Below, piece by piece: positions 5,950 through 12,997 of a stretch of DNA of 13,841 nt. The stretch's first letter is position 1. Every line of letters begins with the position of its first letter. The position numbers were made by a program, and so were the translations under genes. The notes below the pieces were generated by a model, which saw nothing but the letters and a program-made list of their open reading frames with translations, made no database searches and was not told the DNA's origin. The stretch comes from Gammaproteobacteria bacterium (lineage in GTDB: Bacteria > Pseudomonadota > Gammaproteobacteria > Steroidobacterales > Rariloculaceae): NCBI GenBank assembly GCA_016927175.1, contig JAFGNC010000252.1, positions 1-13,841 of the forward strand. The letters are read 5' to 3'.

Positions 5950-8382
5950 ATGAATGCTTACCTGAAAATCGCGTTGCGCAATCTGTACCGCGAGAAGCGC
6001 TACGCGATCATCAACATCGCGGGGCTTGCGCTCGCGATCGCATGCTGCCTCGTGCTGGGGCTGTATCTGCGCGGCGAGCTGAGCTACGACCGCCACAACG
6101 TCGACCACGAGAAGATCTACCGCGTCGTCAACGAATTCAATCTCGGCGGCAGCGAGGACCGCTTCGCCGTTACGTCGCCGGTGCTCGGGCAGATGCTGAC
6201 CGATGCCTATCCCGAGGTCGAGGACTATACGCGGTTCCGGCCCGCGGCAGAGAACCGCCTGCTGCTGCATCACGAGGACCAGGCATACTACTGGGACAGC
6301 GTCTACTTCGCCGACGACAACGTTTTCGACGTCTTCACGCACGACGTCATCTACGGCGATCCCGAGACGGCGCTGGTGGATCCGGCCTCGGCCGCCGTCA
6401 GCGAGTCGTTCGCGCGCCGCTACTGGGGCGATGAGAACCCGATCGGCGAGACGATCGCGACCGACGCCGGCGTGCCGCTGACGGTCAGGCTCGTGTTCGC
6501 GGATCTGCCGCCCAATACGCACCTGAAGTACGACGCGCTGCTGTCGATAAACTACTTCCGGATCCCCGACGATACGACGCAGCGCCGCCAGCAGCTGTTC
6601 AACGTGGGCCTGTACACGTACCTCGTCATGCCGCAGGACTACGACGTTCAGGATTTCGCTGCCATCAGCGCGGACTTCTTCGACAAGAACATGGCCGAGA
6701 CGGCCAACCAGCTCCGCGCGACCTGGCGCGCGTGGATTCAGCCGCTCGCCGACATTCACCTGTCGTCCGACGTCGGCTACGACGAGCCGACGGGCAACCG
6801 CTACTATCTGTACGGCTTCGCGGCGGTGGCGCTGTTCATACTCGTCGTGGCCTGCATCAACTATGTGAACCTCGCCACGGCGCGGGCGACCAGGCGCGCG
6901 CGCTCGGTCGGTATCCGCAAGATCCTCGGCAGCGGCCGCTGGCCCCTGATGCTGCAGTTCCTGGGCGAGGCCGTGCTGTTCGCTCTGATCGCGGCGGTCG
7001 TCGGTGTCGTCATCGTCGAGGTCGTGCTCGCGTTTTCGCCCGTCGAGCGGCTGATCGGCACGGAGCTGAGGCTCGACCTGCTGGGTGACCCGGGCCTGAC
7101 GGCCGCCATAGTGGGCGCGAGCATTCTGGTCGGCGTCCTCGCGGGGCTCTATCCGGCGGTCTACCTGTCCTCGTGGGCGCCGCTGACGGCGCTCGTCGGA
7201 GAGGGCAAGGCGAGCAGGGGCAGCATCCGGTTCCGCCAGGGGCTGGTGCTCGCGCAGTTCGTGATCTCGATCGCCGTGATCGCGAGCACGTTGCTGATGG
7301 CGGCGCAAATGCGCTACGTAGCGGACCGGCCGCTCGGGTTCGAGAAACAGAACCGCGTCATGATCACGCTGCGCGGCGTCGACCTGCTCGAGCGGGAGGA
7401 CACGGTCCGGAACGAGCTCTCGGCCGTGCCGGGCGTGCTCGGGATGTCGACCAGCGCCTCGCTGCTCGGACGCGACATGCCGGTCAACGTGGCGAACGTC
7501 GAGAACGACGACGGAGTCGTGCAGCCGACGACGATCACGCACATGGGCGTCGGCGACGATTATCTGAGTGTCATGGGCATGCGCCTCGTGGCGGGCCGGG
7601 ACTTCTCGCAGCGGCTGCTCACCGACGTCGGCACGACATTCATCGTCAACGAGACGTTCGCCGAGAACATGGGCTGGAGCGAGCCGCTCGGGAAACGGAT
7701 TCAGCTCGGGCCCAACAACGGCCGCGTCATCGGCGTCGTTTCGGACTTCAACTTCCAATCGCTGCACACGGCTGTCGAGCCGTTCGCGATCTACCCGCTG
7801 CAGACCGATTTCTCGAATGTCTCGGAAGTCAACCGCTTCTTCGTCACGCGCTGGCTCGTGGTGAATCTTGCGGGCGATCAGATGGGCAGCGCGCTGCGCG
7901 ACATCGAGGAGGTGTTCCGCGAGCTCGACCCGATCCATCCGTTCGAGTTTCGGTTCCTCGACGACTCGCTGAACGAGCTCTATGCGTCGGAGCAGACGCT
8001 GACGCGACTGATCGGCATCTTCGGCGCCATCTGCGTGTTCATCGCGTGCCTCGGCCTGTTCGGTCTCGCGGCATTCACGACCGAGCAGCGCACGAAGGAG
8101 ATCGGGATCCGCAAGGTGCTCGGTGCCACGGCAGCGCAGATCATCTGGCTGCTGTCGCGGAACGTGCTGCTGCTGATCCTGGCGGGAGCCGTGCTCGCGT
8201 CGGTCATCGCGTATCTGGCCGTCGACGAGTGGCTTGCCGGCTTCGCGTACCGCGCGCCCGTCAACCCGCTCGTGTTCGGCGTCGCGACGCTCGTCGCGGC
8301 AGCGGTCGCCTACGTCACGATCGCGTTGCAGTCCTATCGCACGGCACACGACGATCCGGTCGACGCATTACGCTACGAATAG
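5950..8382 (+). CDS. MacB/FtsX-type ABC permease, duplicated 8-TM form
   Basis: An 810-residue permease built of two MacB-periplasmic-domain plus FtsX-domain halves. TM1 (about 17-40) is followed by a large periplasmic domain (about 45-280). TM2-4 lie at about 286-308, 333-362 and 380-410, with the FtsX motif SVGIRKILGSG after TM2. TM5 (about 430-455) begins the second half. A second periplasmic domain (about 460-680) and TM6-8 (about 686-707, 736-757, 770-795) follow, with a second motif EIGIRKVLGAT. The C-terminus DPVDALRYE is typical of the family. This long form is common in Bacteroidota and some gammaproteobacteria, next to NtrC-type regulators. A role in export or envelope maintenance is likely, with unknown cargo. 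Length and domains are complete. Confidence 0.96.
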   Translation: MNAYLKIALRNLYREKRYAIINIAGLALAIACCLVLGLYLRGELSYDRHNVDHEKIYRVVNEFNLGGSEDRFAVTSPVLGQMLTDAYPEVEDYTRFRPAAENRLLLHHEDQAYYWDSVYFADDNVFDVFTHDVIYGDPETALVDPASAAVSESFARRYWGDENPIGETIATDAGVPLTVRLVFADLPPNTHLKYDALLSINYFRIPDDTTQRRQQLFNVGLYTYLVMPQDYDVQDFAAISADFFDKNMAETANQLRATWRAWIQPLADIHLSSDVGYDEPTGNRYYLYGFAAVALFILVVACINYVNLATARATRRARSVGIRKILGSGRWPLMLQFLGEAVLFALIAAVVGVVIVEVVLAFSPVERLIGTELRLDLLGDPGLTAAIVGASILVGVLAGLYPAVYLSSWAPLTALVGEGKASRGSIRFRQGLVLAQFVISIAVIASTLLMAAQMRYVADRPLGFEKQNRVMITLRGVDLLEREDTVRNELSAVPGVLGMSTSASLLGRDMPVNVANVENDDGVVQPTTITHMGVGDDYLSVMGMRLVAGRDFSQRLLTDVGTTFIVNETFAENMGWSEPLGKRIQLGPNNGRVIGVVSDFNFQSLHTAVEPFAIYPLQTDFSNVSEVNRFFVTRWLVVNLAGDQMGSALRDIEEVFRELDPIHPFEFRFLDDSLNELYASEQTLTRLIGIFGAICVFIACLGLFGLAAFTTEQRTKEIGIRKVLGATAAQIIWLLSRNVLLLILAGAVLASVIAYLAVDEWLAGFAYRAPVNPLVFGVATLVAAAVAYVTIALQSYRTAHDDPVDALRYE

Positions 8383-8386
8383 GAGA
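8381..8386 (+). promoter_or_regulatory. Ribosome-binding site overlapping the permease stop
   Basis: AGGAGA begins inside the permease TAG stop and ends six bases before the ATG at 8393. It ties the triplicated-domain protein to the transporter operon. It also selects this start over the in-frame upstream ATG at 8234, which would overlap the permease and destroy the signal peptide. Confidence 0.75.
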
Positions 8387-8392
8387 ACGATC

Positions 8393-9433
8393 ATGAGAAC
8401 CCGTCATCGCCTCGCTGGGCTCGTCGGCGCCTGCGTGCTCGCTGTCCTGTCGATGCCGGCCGGCGCGCAGCAGGACGTGTCGGGGACGTGGGCGGGCAAG
8501 CTCGCGGTGGCTCCCGATACGGAGCTCGACGTCCACTTCGTGCTGACTCGAACGACCGACGGCGCCTATACGGCCATGGTCACGTCGCCGGACCCCGGCG
8601 GCATCAAGGACGTGGCCGCGAGCGCCGTCAGCTTCGACGGCAGCACGTTGAGCGTGACCGTCGACGCGCTCAGCGGGGCCTACGAAGGCACGCTGGCGGA
8701 CGGCAGGATCACCGGCGAGTGGCGGCAGCAGGGGACCGCGATACCGCTTGCGCTCATGCCGTACGAGGCGCCCGTGTTGTCGCAGGCCGAAATCGACCTG
8801 CTGCTGGGCCAGTGGACCGGCAAGCTGACGGCCGGCGCCGAGCTGACCATCGTGTTCCGCTTCGAGACGGGCGAGGCCGGCGAGCTCGTGGGGTTCGTCG
8901 ACAGCCCCGACCAGGGTGTGCGCGGCATTCCGATCTCGAACATCGAGCTGGCGGACGGTGAGCTGACGTTCCGCATCCCGCGCGTCAACGGCGTCTATAC
9001 GGCAACGGTCGACGGCGAGGCGATGACGGGAACGTGGACGCAGGGCCAGCCGCTGCCGCTGAACATGACGCGCGGTGAGCTCGCGCCGAGCGTGCCGTCG
9101 CTCGACTTGAGCGCCGAGGACCTGGCCGCGCTCGAGGGCGAGTGGCGCGGCATGCTCGACGTGCCCGGTCCGGATGGGCAGACGCGCGCGCTCGAGCTCT
9201 CGATCCGGATCGAGGAGACCGAGAGCGGCGAGTCGGTCGGGTACCTCGACGTGCCCGCGCAGGGCGTCAGCGACCTGCCCGTATCGGCCCTGAGCTTCGC
9301 CGATGACGGCCGGCTCACGATCAGCTTCCTGTCGCTGCGCGCCGCCTTCGCGGGCGACGTGTCGGGCGACGAGGCCGTGGGTACCTGGACTCAGGGCCCG
9401 CTGGCGGTCCCGCTGACGCTGCGGCGTGACTGA
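8393..9433 (+). CDS. Secreted protein with three tandem copies of a beta-rich domain
   Basis: A 346-residue protein with a Sec signal peptide (about 1-25, cleavage likely after AGA). The rest is three homologous units of roughly 90-100 residues: about 28-122, 138-227 and 248-346. Each begins with a G-x-W-x-G-x-L element (SGTWAGKL, LGQWTGKL, EGEWRGML). A middle S/V-P-x-x-G element follows (SPDPGGIKDV, SPDQGVRGIP, VPAQGVSDLP). Each ends with a G-x-W-x-Q-G/Q and proline-leucine strand (GEWRQQGTAIPLAL, GTWTQGQPLPLNM, GTWTQGPLAVPLTL). I recall similar units as single N-terminal domains in some secreted alpha/beta hydrolases and serine beta-lactamase-like proteins, but no catalytic domain is present here. 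It starts 10 bp after the permease stop, so it is an operon member and probably a periplasmic accessory or ligand-binding part of the transporter. The function is otherwise unknown. Confidence 0.88.
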   Translation: MRTRHRLAGLVGACVLAVLSMPAGAQQDVSGTWAGKLAVAPDTELDVHFVLTRTTDGAYTAMVTSPDPGGIKDVAASAVSFDGSTLSVTVDALSGAYEGTLADGRITGEWRQQGTAIPLALMPYEAPVLSQAEIDLLLGQWTGKLTAGAELTIVFRFETGEAGELVGFVDSPDQGVRGIPISNIELADGELTFRIPRVNGVYTATVDGEAMTGTWTQGQPLPLNMTRGELAPSVPSLDLSAEDLAALEGEWRGMLDVPGPDGQTRALELSIRIEETESGESVGYLDVPAQGVSDLPVSALSFADDGRLTISFLSLRAAFAGDVSGDEAVGTWTQGPLAVPLTLRRD

Positions 9434-9440
9434 GCCGGTT

Positions 9441-9449
9441 TGCTATGAT
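9441..9449 (+). promoter_or_regulatory. Extended -10 promoter for the SnoaL-like gene
   Basis: TGCTATGAT fits the extended -10 form TGnTATAAT with one mismatch. No good -35 is visible, which is common for extended -10 promoters. Transcription would start near 9456, leaving a leader of about 50 bases before the ATG at 9508. It suggests the downstream gene is not solely dependent on the transporter operon. Confidence 0.45.
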
Positions 9450-9493
9450 GTCCCTCGATTCGGCGCCTGGCCGACGACGACAACAACCGAAAC

Positions 9494-9500
9494 GGGGAGA
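9494..9500 (+). promoter_or_regulatory. Ribosome-binding site fixing the start at 9508
   Basis: GGGGAGA lies seven bases before ATG 9508. It favours that start over the in-frame ATG at 9445, which falls inside the candidate -10 element. Confidence 0.75.
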
Positions 9501-9507
9501 CACACTG

Positions 9508-9987
9508 ATGCGATCACTAGCCGGAATGCTCGCCTTTCTCGCGCTTGGCGCCGCCGCCAACGCCGCCGAGCCCGTCGTGGCTGCCTCGCCTGACGAGCAG
9601 CGCGCGATGCTCGAGAGCGATGACCCGCAGCTCGAAGCCAACAAGAGGCTCGTCTGGGACATGTGGCGCGAGTTCCTGCAGGCCGGCGATATCGAGGCGG
9701 CCGACAAGTACCTCGCGCCGGAGTACCACCAGCACAACCCGAACGCGGACACCGGTCTCGAGGCCGTCAAGGCCTACTTCCGGGCGGCGGGCATGCAGAA
9801 GACGGAGGTCAAGGACTATATCGAGCGTCTCGTCGCGATCACGGCCGAACGGGACCTCGTCACGCTCGCCCTCGTCCGCGAGGGCACCGACAGCAACGGC
9901 GAGGCCTATACGACCACCTGGTTCGACATGTTTCGCGTCGAGGACGGCATGATCGTCGAGCACTGGGACACCGCCACGAGGGACTGA
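9508..9987 (+). CDS. Secreted SnoaL/NTF2-like protein
   Basis: A 159-residue protein. Residues 1-20 are a signal peptide (MRSLAGMLAFLALGAAANAA), so the product is probably periplasmic. The mature part (about 45-156) follows the SnoaL-like cone-shaped NTF2 fold: helix KRLVWDMWREFLQAGDIEAADKYL, then YHQHNPNADTG (73-83), and the terminal strands TTWFDMFRVEDGMIVEHWD. The histidines and acidic residues in those segments line the pocket in polyketide-cyclase-like relatives. Many members have no known enzyme activity, so I assign no reaction. It lies downstream of the transporter operon and 74 bp upstream of the sigma-factor start, on the same strand. It probably has its own promoter at 9441-9449, and read-through into the sigma/anti-sigma genes is possible. 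Confidence 0.87.
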   Translation: MRSLAGMLAFLALGAAANAAEPVVAASPDEQRAMLESDDPQLEANKRLVWDMWREFLQAGDIEAADKYLAPEYHQHNPNADTGLEAVKAYFRAAGMQKTEVKDYIERLVAITAERDLVTLALVREGTDSNGEAYTTTWFDMFRVEDGMIVEHWDTATRD

Positions 9988-10061
9988 TCGGCGGATTGCC
10001 TGGCGAGATCGGGCAGCCAAGCGAATCGTGCGACCTGACACCATTGCGCAAGGCAGAACGC

Positions 10062-10625
10062 GTGGCCTCCTCGTCGGATGAAATAGAACCGGTTCTCGGC
10101 GGGTCTATTGGGGTAGACAGAATCGACGAGGACGCCGAAAGGCGGCTCTTCGATCGCTGGGCCGTCGAGCTCAGGCCGGATCTCTTCAGGTATGCCTTCT
10201 GGCTGGCGCGCGACAGGGCTCTCGCGGAGGATATCGTCCAGGAAGCCTTGTTGCGCGCCTGGCGCGCGTTCGGCGGCCTGCGGGACAAGCAGTCCGTGAA
10301 GCAGTGGCTCATGACGATTACTCGCCGTGAATACGCGAGGACGTATCAGCGCAAGCGGCTGGAAACGACCGACCTCGACGCGCTGTCCGCGCGGGAAGAG
10401 GGACTGATCGCGGCGCACGACGACCTCGACGTGCGCGAAATGCGCTCTGCGATCTTCGATCTCGAGGCCGAGTATCGCGAGCCGCTCGTGCTGCAGGTCC
10501 TGATGGGCTACAAGACGGAGGAAATTGCCGGGATCATGGGCATCAGCGCGGGCGCCGTGTTGACGCGGCTGTTCCGGGCGCGCCGCAAGCTGAAGTCGCA
10601 GCTCGGATGGGGGGTGGAGGAGTGA
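10062..10625 (+). CDS. ECF-family RNA polymerase sigma factor
   Basis: A 187-residue sigma-70-family factor of the extracytoplasmic-function type. Region 2 spans about 28-100 (LFDRWAVELRPDLFRYAFWLARDRALAEDIVQEALLRAW). Region 4 spans about 128-180, with its helix-turn-helix in YKTEEIAGIMGISAGAVLTRLFRARRKL. There is no region 1 or 3, as expected. The start is uncertain: GTG 10062 has AAGG eight bases upstream and is preferred, but TTG 10044 or TTG 9996 would also be in frame. No ATG is available before region 2. The 27 residues before region 2 are acidic and low-complexity. Its TGA overlaps the GTG of the anti-sigma gene, so the pair is translationally coupled. It likely drives its own target set when released from the anti-sigma factor. 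Confidence 0.92.
   Translation: MASSSDEIEPVLGGSIGVDRIDEDAERRLFDRWAVELRPDLFRYAFWLARDRALAEDIVQEALLRAWRAFGGLRDKQSVKQWLMTITRREYARTYQRKRLETTDLDALSAREEGLIAAHDDLDVREMRSAIFDLEAEYREPLVLQVLMGYKTEEIAGIMGISAGAVLTRLFRARRKLKSQLGWGVEE
10085..10096. promoter_or_regulatory. Perfect 12-bp palindrome in the sigma-gene 5' end
   Basis: AGAACCGGTTCT is fully self-complementary. It is followed at 10103-10118 by a second inverted repeat, GTCTA-N6-TAGAC. Both lie within the poorly conserved N-terminal codons of the sigma gene, where regulatory DNA could be tolerated. No binding protein can be named and chance is possible. Confidence 0.3.
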
Positions 10626-11335
10626 GCACGGAGTGTCTCGAGTTCCGGCGGCGGGTCGAAGCGGAACCGGGCAACGAGGCGCCGGATCTCGCGGAGCACG
10701 AGGCGCGCTGCGCTTCCTGCGCTCGCTTCAGGAGGACGCTCGGACAGTTCGACGGCCTGATTCGCGAGGCTCTGCTCGTCGACGTGCCTGCGCCGCAGGC
10801 GCCGAGGCGATCGCCGGTCGCACCCGAGCGGCGGACGTGGTGGGGCATCGCCGCTGCGTTGGTGCTCGCCGTCGGAATCGGTCTCGCGTTTCGACTGCCC
10901 GTTCCGGAGCCTCGGGCCGGCTCGTTTGCCGGTCATGTGGTAACGCATCTCGAGCACGAGCCGGAAGCTCTCGACGCCGTACTCCGTCCGATGGACAGGG
11001 CGAGGGTCGAGGACGTGCTCGCCGCGCACGGCGTTCGGATGGCGGCCACTACTCCCATCGTGTACGCGCGGACGTGCATCGTGGACGGGAAGCGCGTAGC
11101 TCATCTCGTCGTGCACGGCGCGAGCGGCGCCGTGACGGTGATGTTGCTGCCCGGGGAGCAACTGTCGGAGAGCGGGACGTTCGAGGCGGGGTCGCTGTCC
11201 GGCAGAATCAGGCCGATCACGGGCGGAAGCGTGGCGATCGTCGGTCACGACCAGCCGGTCGAGCCGGCGGCCGAGAGACGAATCCTCGAGGCCGTCGGCT
11301 TCGACAGGCGGAATCGGGCCGGCGTAGCGGGATAG
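10622..11335 (+). CDS. DUF3379-type transmembrane anti-sigma factor
   Basis: A 237-residue single-pass membrane protein that probably holds the upstream sigma factor inactive. The cytoplasmic N-terminus has CLEFRRRVEAEP (5-16) and the zinc anti-sigma motif His26-x3-Cys30-x2-Cys33 (HEARCASC), with Cys5 as a possible extra ligand. One membrane helix lies at about 73-91 (WWGIAAALVLAVGIGLAF). The periplasmic part (about 100-225) includes HVVTHLEHEPEALD, YARTCIVDGKRVAHLVVHG, GAVTVMLLPGE and GGSVAIVG, which I recognise as the DUF3379 pattern. GTG 10622 is preferred because it forms the GTGA overlap with the sigma stop. ATG 10607 is an in-frame alternative adding five residues, mostly glycine. The zinc motif and Cys152 hint at redox control, but this is inference. 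Confidence 0.9.
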   Translation: MSTECLEFRRRVEAEPGNEAPDLAEHEARCASCARFRRTLGQFDGLIREALLVDVPAPQAPRRSPVAPERRTWWGIAAALVLAVGIGLAFRLPVPEPRAGSFAGHVVTHLEHEPEALDAVLRPMDRARVEDVLAAHGVRMAATTPIVYARTCIVDGKRVAHLVVHGASGAVTVMLLPGEQLSESGTFEAGSLSGRIRPITGGSVAIVGHDQPVEPAAERRILEAVGFDRRNRAGVAG

Positions 11336-11369
11336 TCCGGGAAACCGCGCACCGAAACAGGCCGGACCC

Positions 11370-11405
11370 ACGGACGATCGCGGCCGGCGTTACGCGAGCG
11401 TCCGT
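11370..11405. terminator. Interrupted hairpin between convergent genes
   Basis: ACGGACG (11370-11376) pairs with CGTCCGT (11399-11405), and an inner CGCG/CGCG stem (11379-11382, 11393-11396) closes a 10-base loop. It spans the stop of the leftward reductase gene and lies 34 bp past the anti-sigma stop. The position suits a two-way terminator, but neither strand has a T-run after it. A second weaker pairing, GTCCGG (11335-11340) with CCGGAC (11362-11367), lies just before it. Confidence 0.35.
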
Positions 11406-12268
11406 TCTGTCGTCATCCGGGCACGGCGATCGAGGATCGCAAAGAGCTGCTCGACGCCGGAGCTTTCCGCTCCCCCTGCATCGTAGTGCAGAGCCTCGAG
11501 CCCGAAGCACTCCGCAGGTTCCAGCCGAGGGCCGGTCAAAAGGGTGTCGAACGACAGGCCGCCCAGCATCCGGCATGCCAGCGTCAGATAGAGCCGGTCG
11601 AGCACATCGTCGACGAGCAGCGCGTGCAGCACCTCGCCGCCGCCGATCATGGCTATGTTCCATTGAGCTTCCCGTGCCAGCGCCTCGATCAGCCTGCCGC
11701 CCTCTACGCGCTTGCCGGCGCCGGCACGCAGAACGCGCACCCCCTCGGCCTCCACGCCGGCAGCTTTGCGCGGATCTGCGCCCTCGCCGGTGGCGACGTA
11801 CACGGAGCGGCCCGAGGCGACCACCCGGCTCAACGGCGGAAGATCGAGGCTCGCCGTGACGATGACGACGGCAGGCTGCGGCGCGAGACCGCGGGCGCGA
11901 CGCCAGCGGAGCAGGTCCGCGTATTCGGGCCTGCCGCTGACGGGAAAGCTGCGATCGGAGACGCCGTGCGGGAGGTCGCGCACGTAGCGGCCGCTGATCA
12001 CGAGAGCGTCCGCGCCCGCCGCGAGTTCCTGAAAGAGCCGCCAGTCGCGCGCGTTTCCTATCGCCGGCGGCACGTTGAACTTCTCCGTCCGAGGATCGGG
12101 GAGCGAAATGCGCCCGTCCAGGCTGGAGATGAAGTTCGTGTAGACGAAGCTCTTCGATCGCCCGGCCGGAGGCGCGAAGGGCTCCCTTAAATAGAGTCCC
12201 TTCAGCGGGGCTTGCTCCCCCGGGCCGGGGAAAATGCGTAACAGGTTTTCGCCTTCGGCTTCCCGCAT
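11390..12268 (-). CDS. Stand-alone RibD C-terminal (pyrimidine reductase-like) oxidoreductase
   Basis: A 292-residue protein with the dihydrofolate-reductase-like RibD_C fold, which in riboflavin synthesis reduces the ribosyl side chain with NADPH. Visible signatures are NFISSLDGRI (45-54), IGNARDWRLFQELAAGADALVISGRYVR (70-97) and MIGGGEVLHALLVDDVLDRLYLTLA (207-231), where GGGE marks the cofactor-binding loop. The N-terminal deaminase domain of bifunctional RibD is absent, and no other riboflavin genes are nearby. It may therefore act on another substrate. About 40 extra N-terminal residues precede the core. The start ATG at 12268 has only a weak ribosome-binding site (AAGG, 13 bases upstream). 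It lies 75 bp downstream of the flavin reductase gene on the same strand and is probably co-transcribed with it. Confidence 0.88.
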   Translation of the reverse strand: MREAEGENLLRIFPGPGEQAPLKGLYLREPFAPPAGRSKSFVYTNFISSLDGRISLPDPRTEKFNVPPAIGNARDWRLFQELAAGADALVISGRYVRDLPHGVSDRSFPVSGRPEYADLLRWRRARGLAPQPAVVIVTASLDLPPLSRVVASGRSVYVATGEGADPRKAAGVEAEGVRVLRAGAGKRVEGGRLIEALAREAQWNIAMIGGGEVLHALLVDDVLDRLYLTLACRMLGGLSFDTLLTGPRLEPAECFGLEALHYDAGGAESSGVEQLFAILDRRARMTTERTLA

Positions 12269-12343
12269 CGGATGGTCATGCCTTGAGCACGGGCTTTGCC
12301 TGGCCTGCCGGAGTCGACCCGGACGCCGGGCCCCTGTTGCTGG

Positions 12344-12823
12344 TCACGGTTTATGGCCCGGCTCGATGTCGCGTGCCTGCTGAAACGTCAACTGTTGCGA
12401 AGTGCCGCTCTGCTCGGCGTCGCGAGGCTCGAGCAGGAAGCCGACATGATCGCCGAGGTCGATCTGCTCCAGAACCGCGCCCGCGAACCAGCGTTCGCAG
12501 GCGTCCAGTATCGGCACACCATGAGCGTAATGCCAGCGCACGCGTGCGAACTTGTCCACGTCGTCGCCCGTCTCTCCGCCGAAGAGCTCGGCGATGTCCC
12601 TGTCTTTTTCCTCGACGATGTGCACCGCGAGTGTCGTCGCCCGGCGCGCGAGCGACAGAGTGTGGTTCCTTTTCGAGATGCAGGCGAGAAAGCGCGGCGG
12701 GTGAATGCTGCACTGCGTGGCGAAGCCGATGAGGCAGCCCGCACGCTCGTTCCGCACGGCAGTCGTCACCACATACAGCGGATATTCGAGCTTTGCGACG
12801 AGCTGCGTGAACCGTGAAGCCAT
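12344..12823 (-). CDS. Flavin reductase-like FMN-binding protein
   Basis: A 159-residue protein of the flavin reductase-like (split-barrel) family, which binds FMN and often supplies reduced flavin to a partner. Recognisable segments are LEYPLYVVTTAVRNERAGCLIGFATQCSIHPPRF (12-45), CISKRNHTLSLARRATTLAVHIV (48-70), LFGGETGDDVDKFARVRW (80-97) and GDHVGFLLEP (124-133). The ATG at 12823 is chosen because homology begins there. The frame stays open far upstream (to 13810), but that part is antisense to the nucleoside hydrolase gene. A weak GGAA precedes the start; an upstream in-frame GTG cannot be excluded. It is the first gene of a leftward pair with the RibD-like reductase, and no monooxygenase partner is visible. 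Confidence 0.87.
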   Translation of the reverse strand: MASRFTQLVAKLEYPLYVVTTAVRNERAGCLIGFATQCSIHPPRFLACISKRNHTLSLARRATTLAVHIVEEKDRDIAELFGGETGDDVDKFARVRWHYAHGVPILDACERWFAGAVLEQIDLGDHVGFLLEPRDAEQSGTSQQLTFQQARDIEPGHKP

Positions 12824-12912
12824 CTGTGTCCATTTCCAGCGCGATCCGGAACCGCTTTGCGGCACCTGCAGCCGGTCGCCGTGCAACGAACGTGCCGAAC
12901 CGTCGTGGGCAG

Positions 12913-12930
12913 GCGCCGCACTCGCGGCGC
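12913..12930. other. Seven-base-pair hairpin in the divergent intergenic region
   Basis: GCGCCGC-ACTC-GCGGCGC is a perfect 7-bp stem with a 4-base loop. It lies in the 174 bp between the flavin reductase and nucleoside hydrolase starts. It could be an operator or chance in GC-rich DNA. There is no T-run, so it is not a canonical terminator. Confidence 0.3.
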
Positions 12931-12962
12931 GGATCGCGAAGTCACGGGGCCCCGACGCCGGT

Positions 12963-12991
12963 TTGTCACGGCTGAAGGCGCTGAAGACAAT
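12963..12991 (+). promoter_or_regulatory. Possible sigma-70 promoter giving a leaderless transcript
   Basis: TTGTCA (12963-12968) and GACAAT (12986-12991) are spaced by exactly 17 bp and match 5/6 and 4/6 of the consensus. Transcription would start at or next to the A of the ATG at 12998, so the mRNA would have almost no leader. The gene also lacks a good ribosome-binding site, which fits. The -10 match is weak. Confidence 0.3.
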
Positions 12992-12997
12992 GAACGC

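Noticed and set aside
5881..8349. 822-codon open frame antisense to the permease gene
   Set aside because: It reads as Arg/Asp/His-rich sequence without domains and mirrors a gene with clear FtsX/MacB motifs. Long antisense frames are expected from GC-rich codon use.
12218..12230. GC-rich inverted repeat CCCCGG-G-CCGGGG followed by AAAA
   Set aside because: It looks like a terminator stem but lies inside the N-terminal codons of the RibD-like gene (FPGPG) and is explained by coding sequence.
12318..12330. CCCGG-ACG-CCGGG hairpin between the flavin reductase and RibD-like genes
   Set aside because: The 5-bp stem is short, has no T-run, and is likely by chance in such GC-rich DNA; not called as a terminator.
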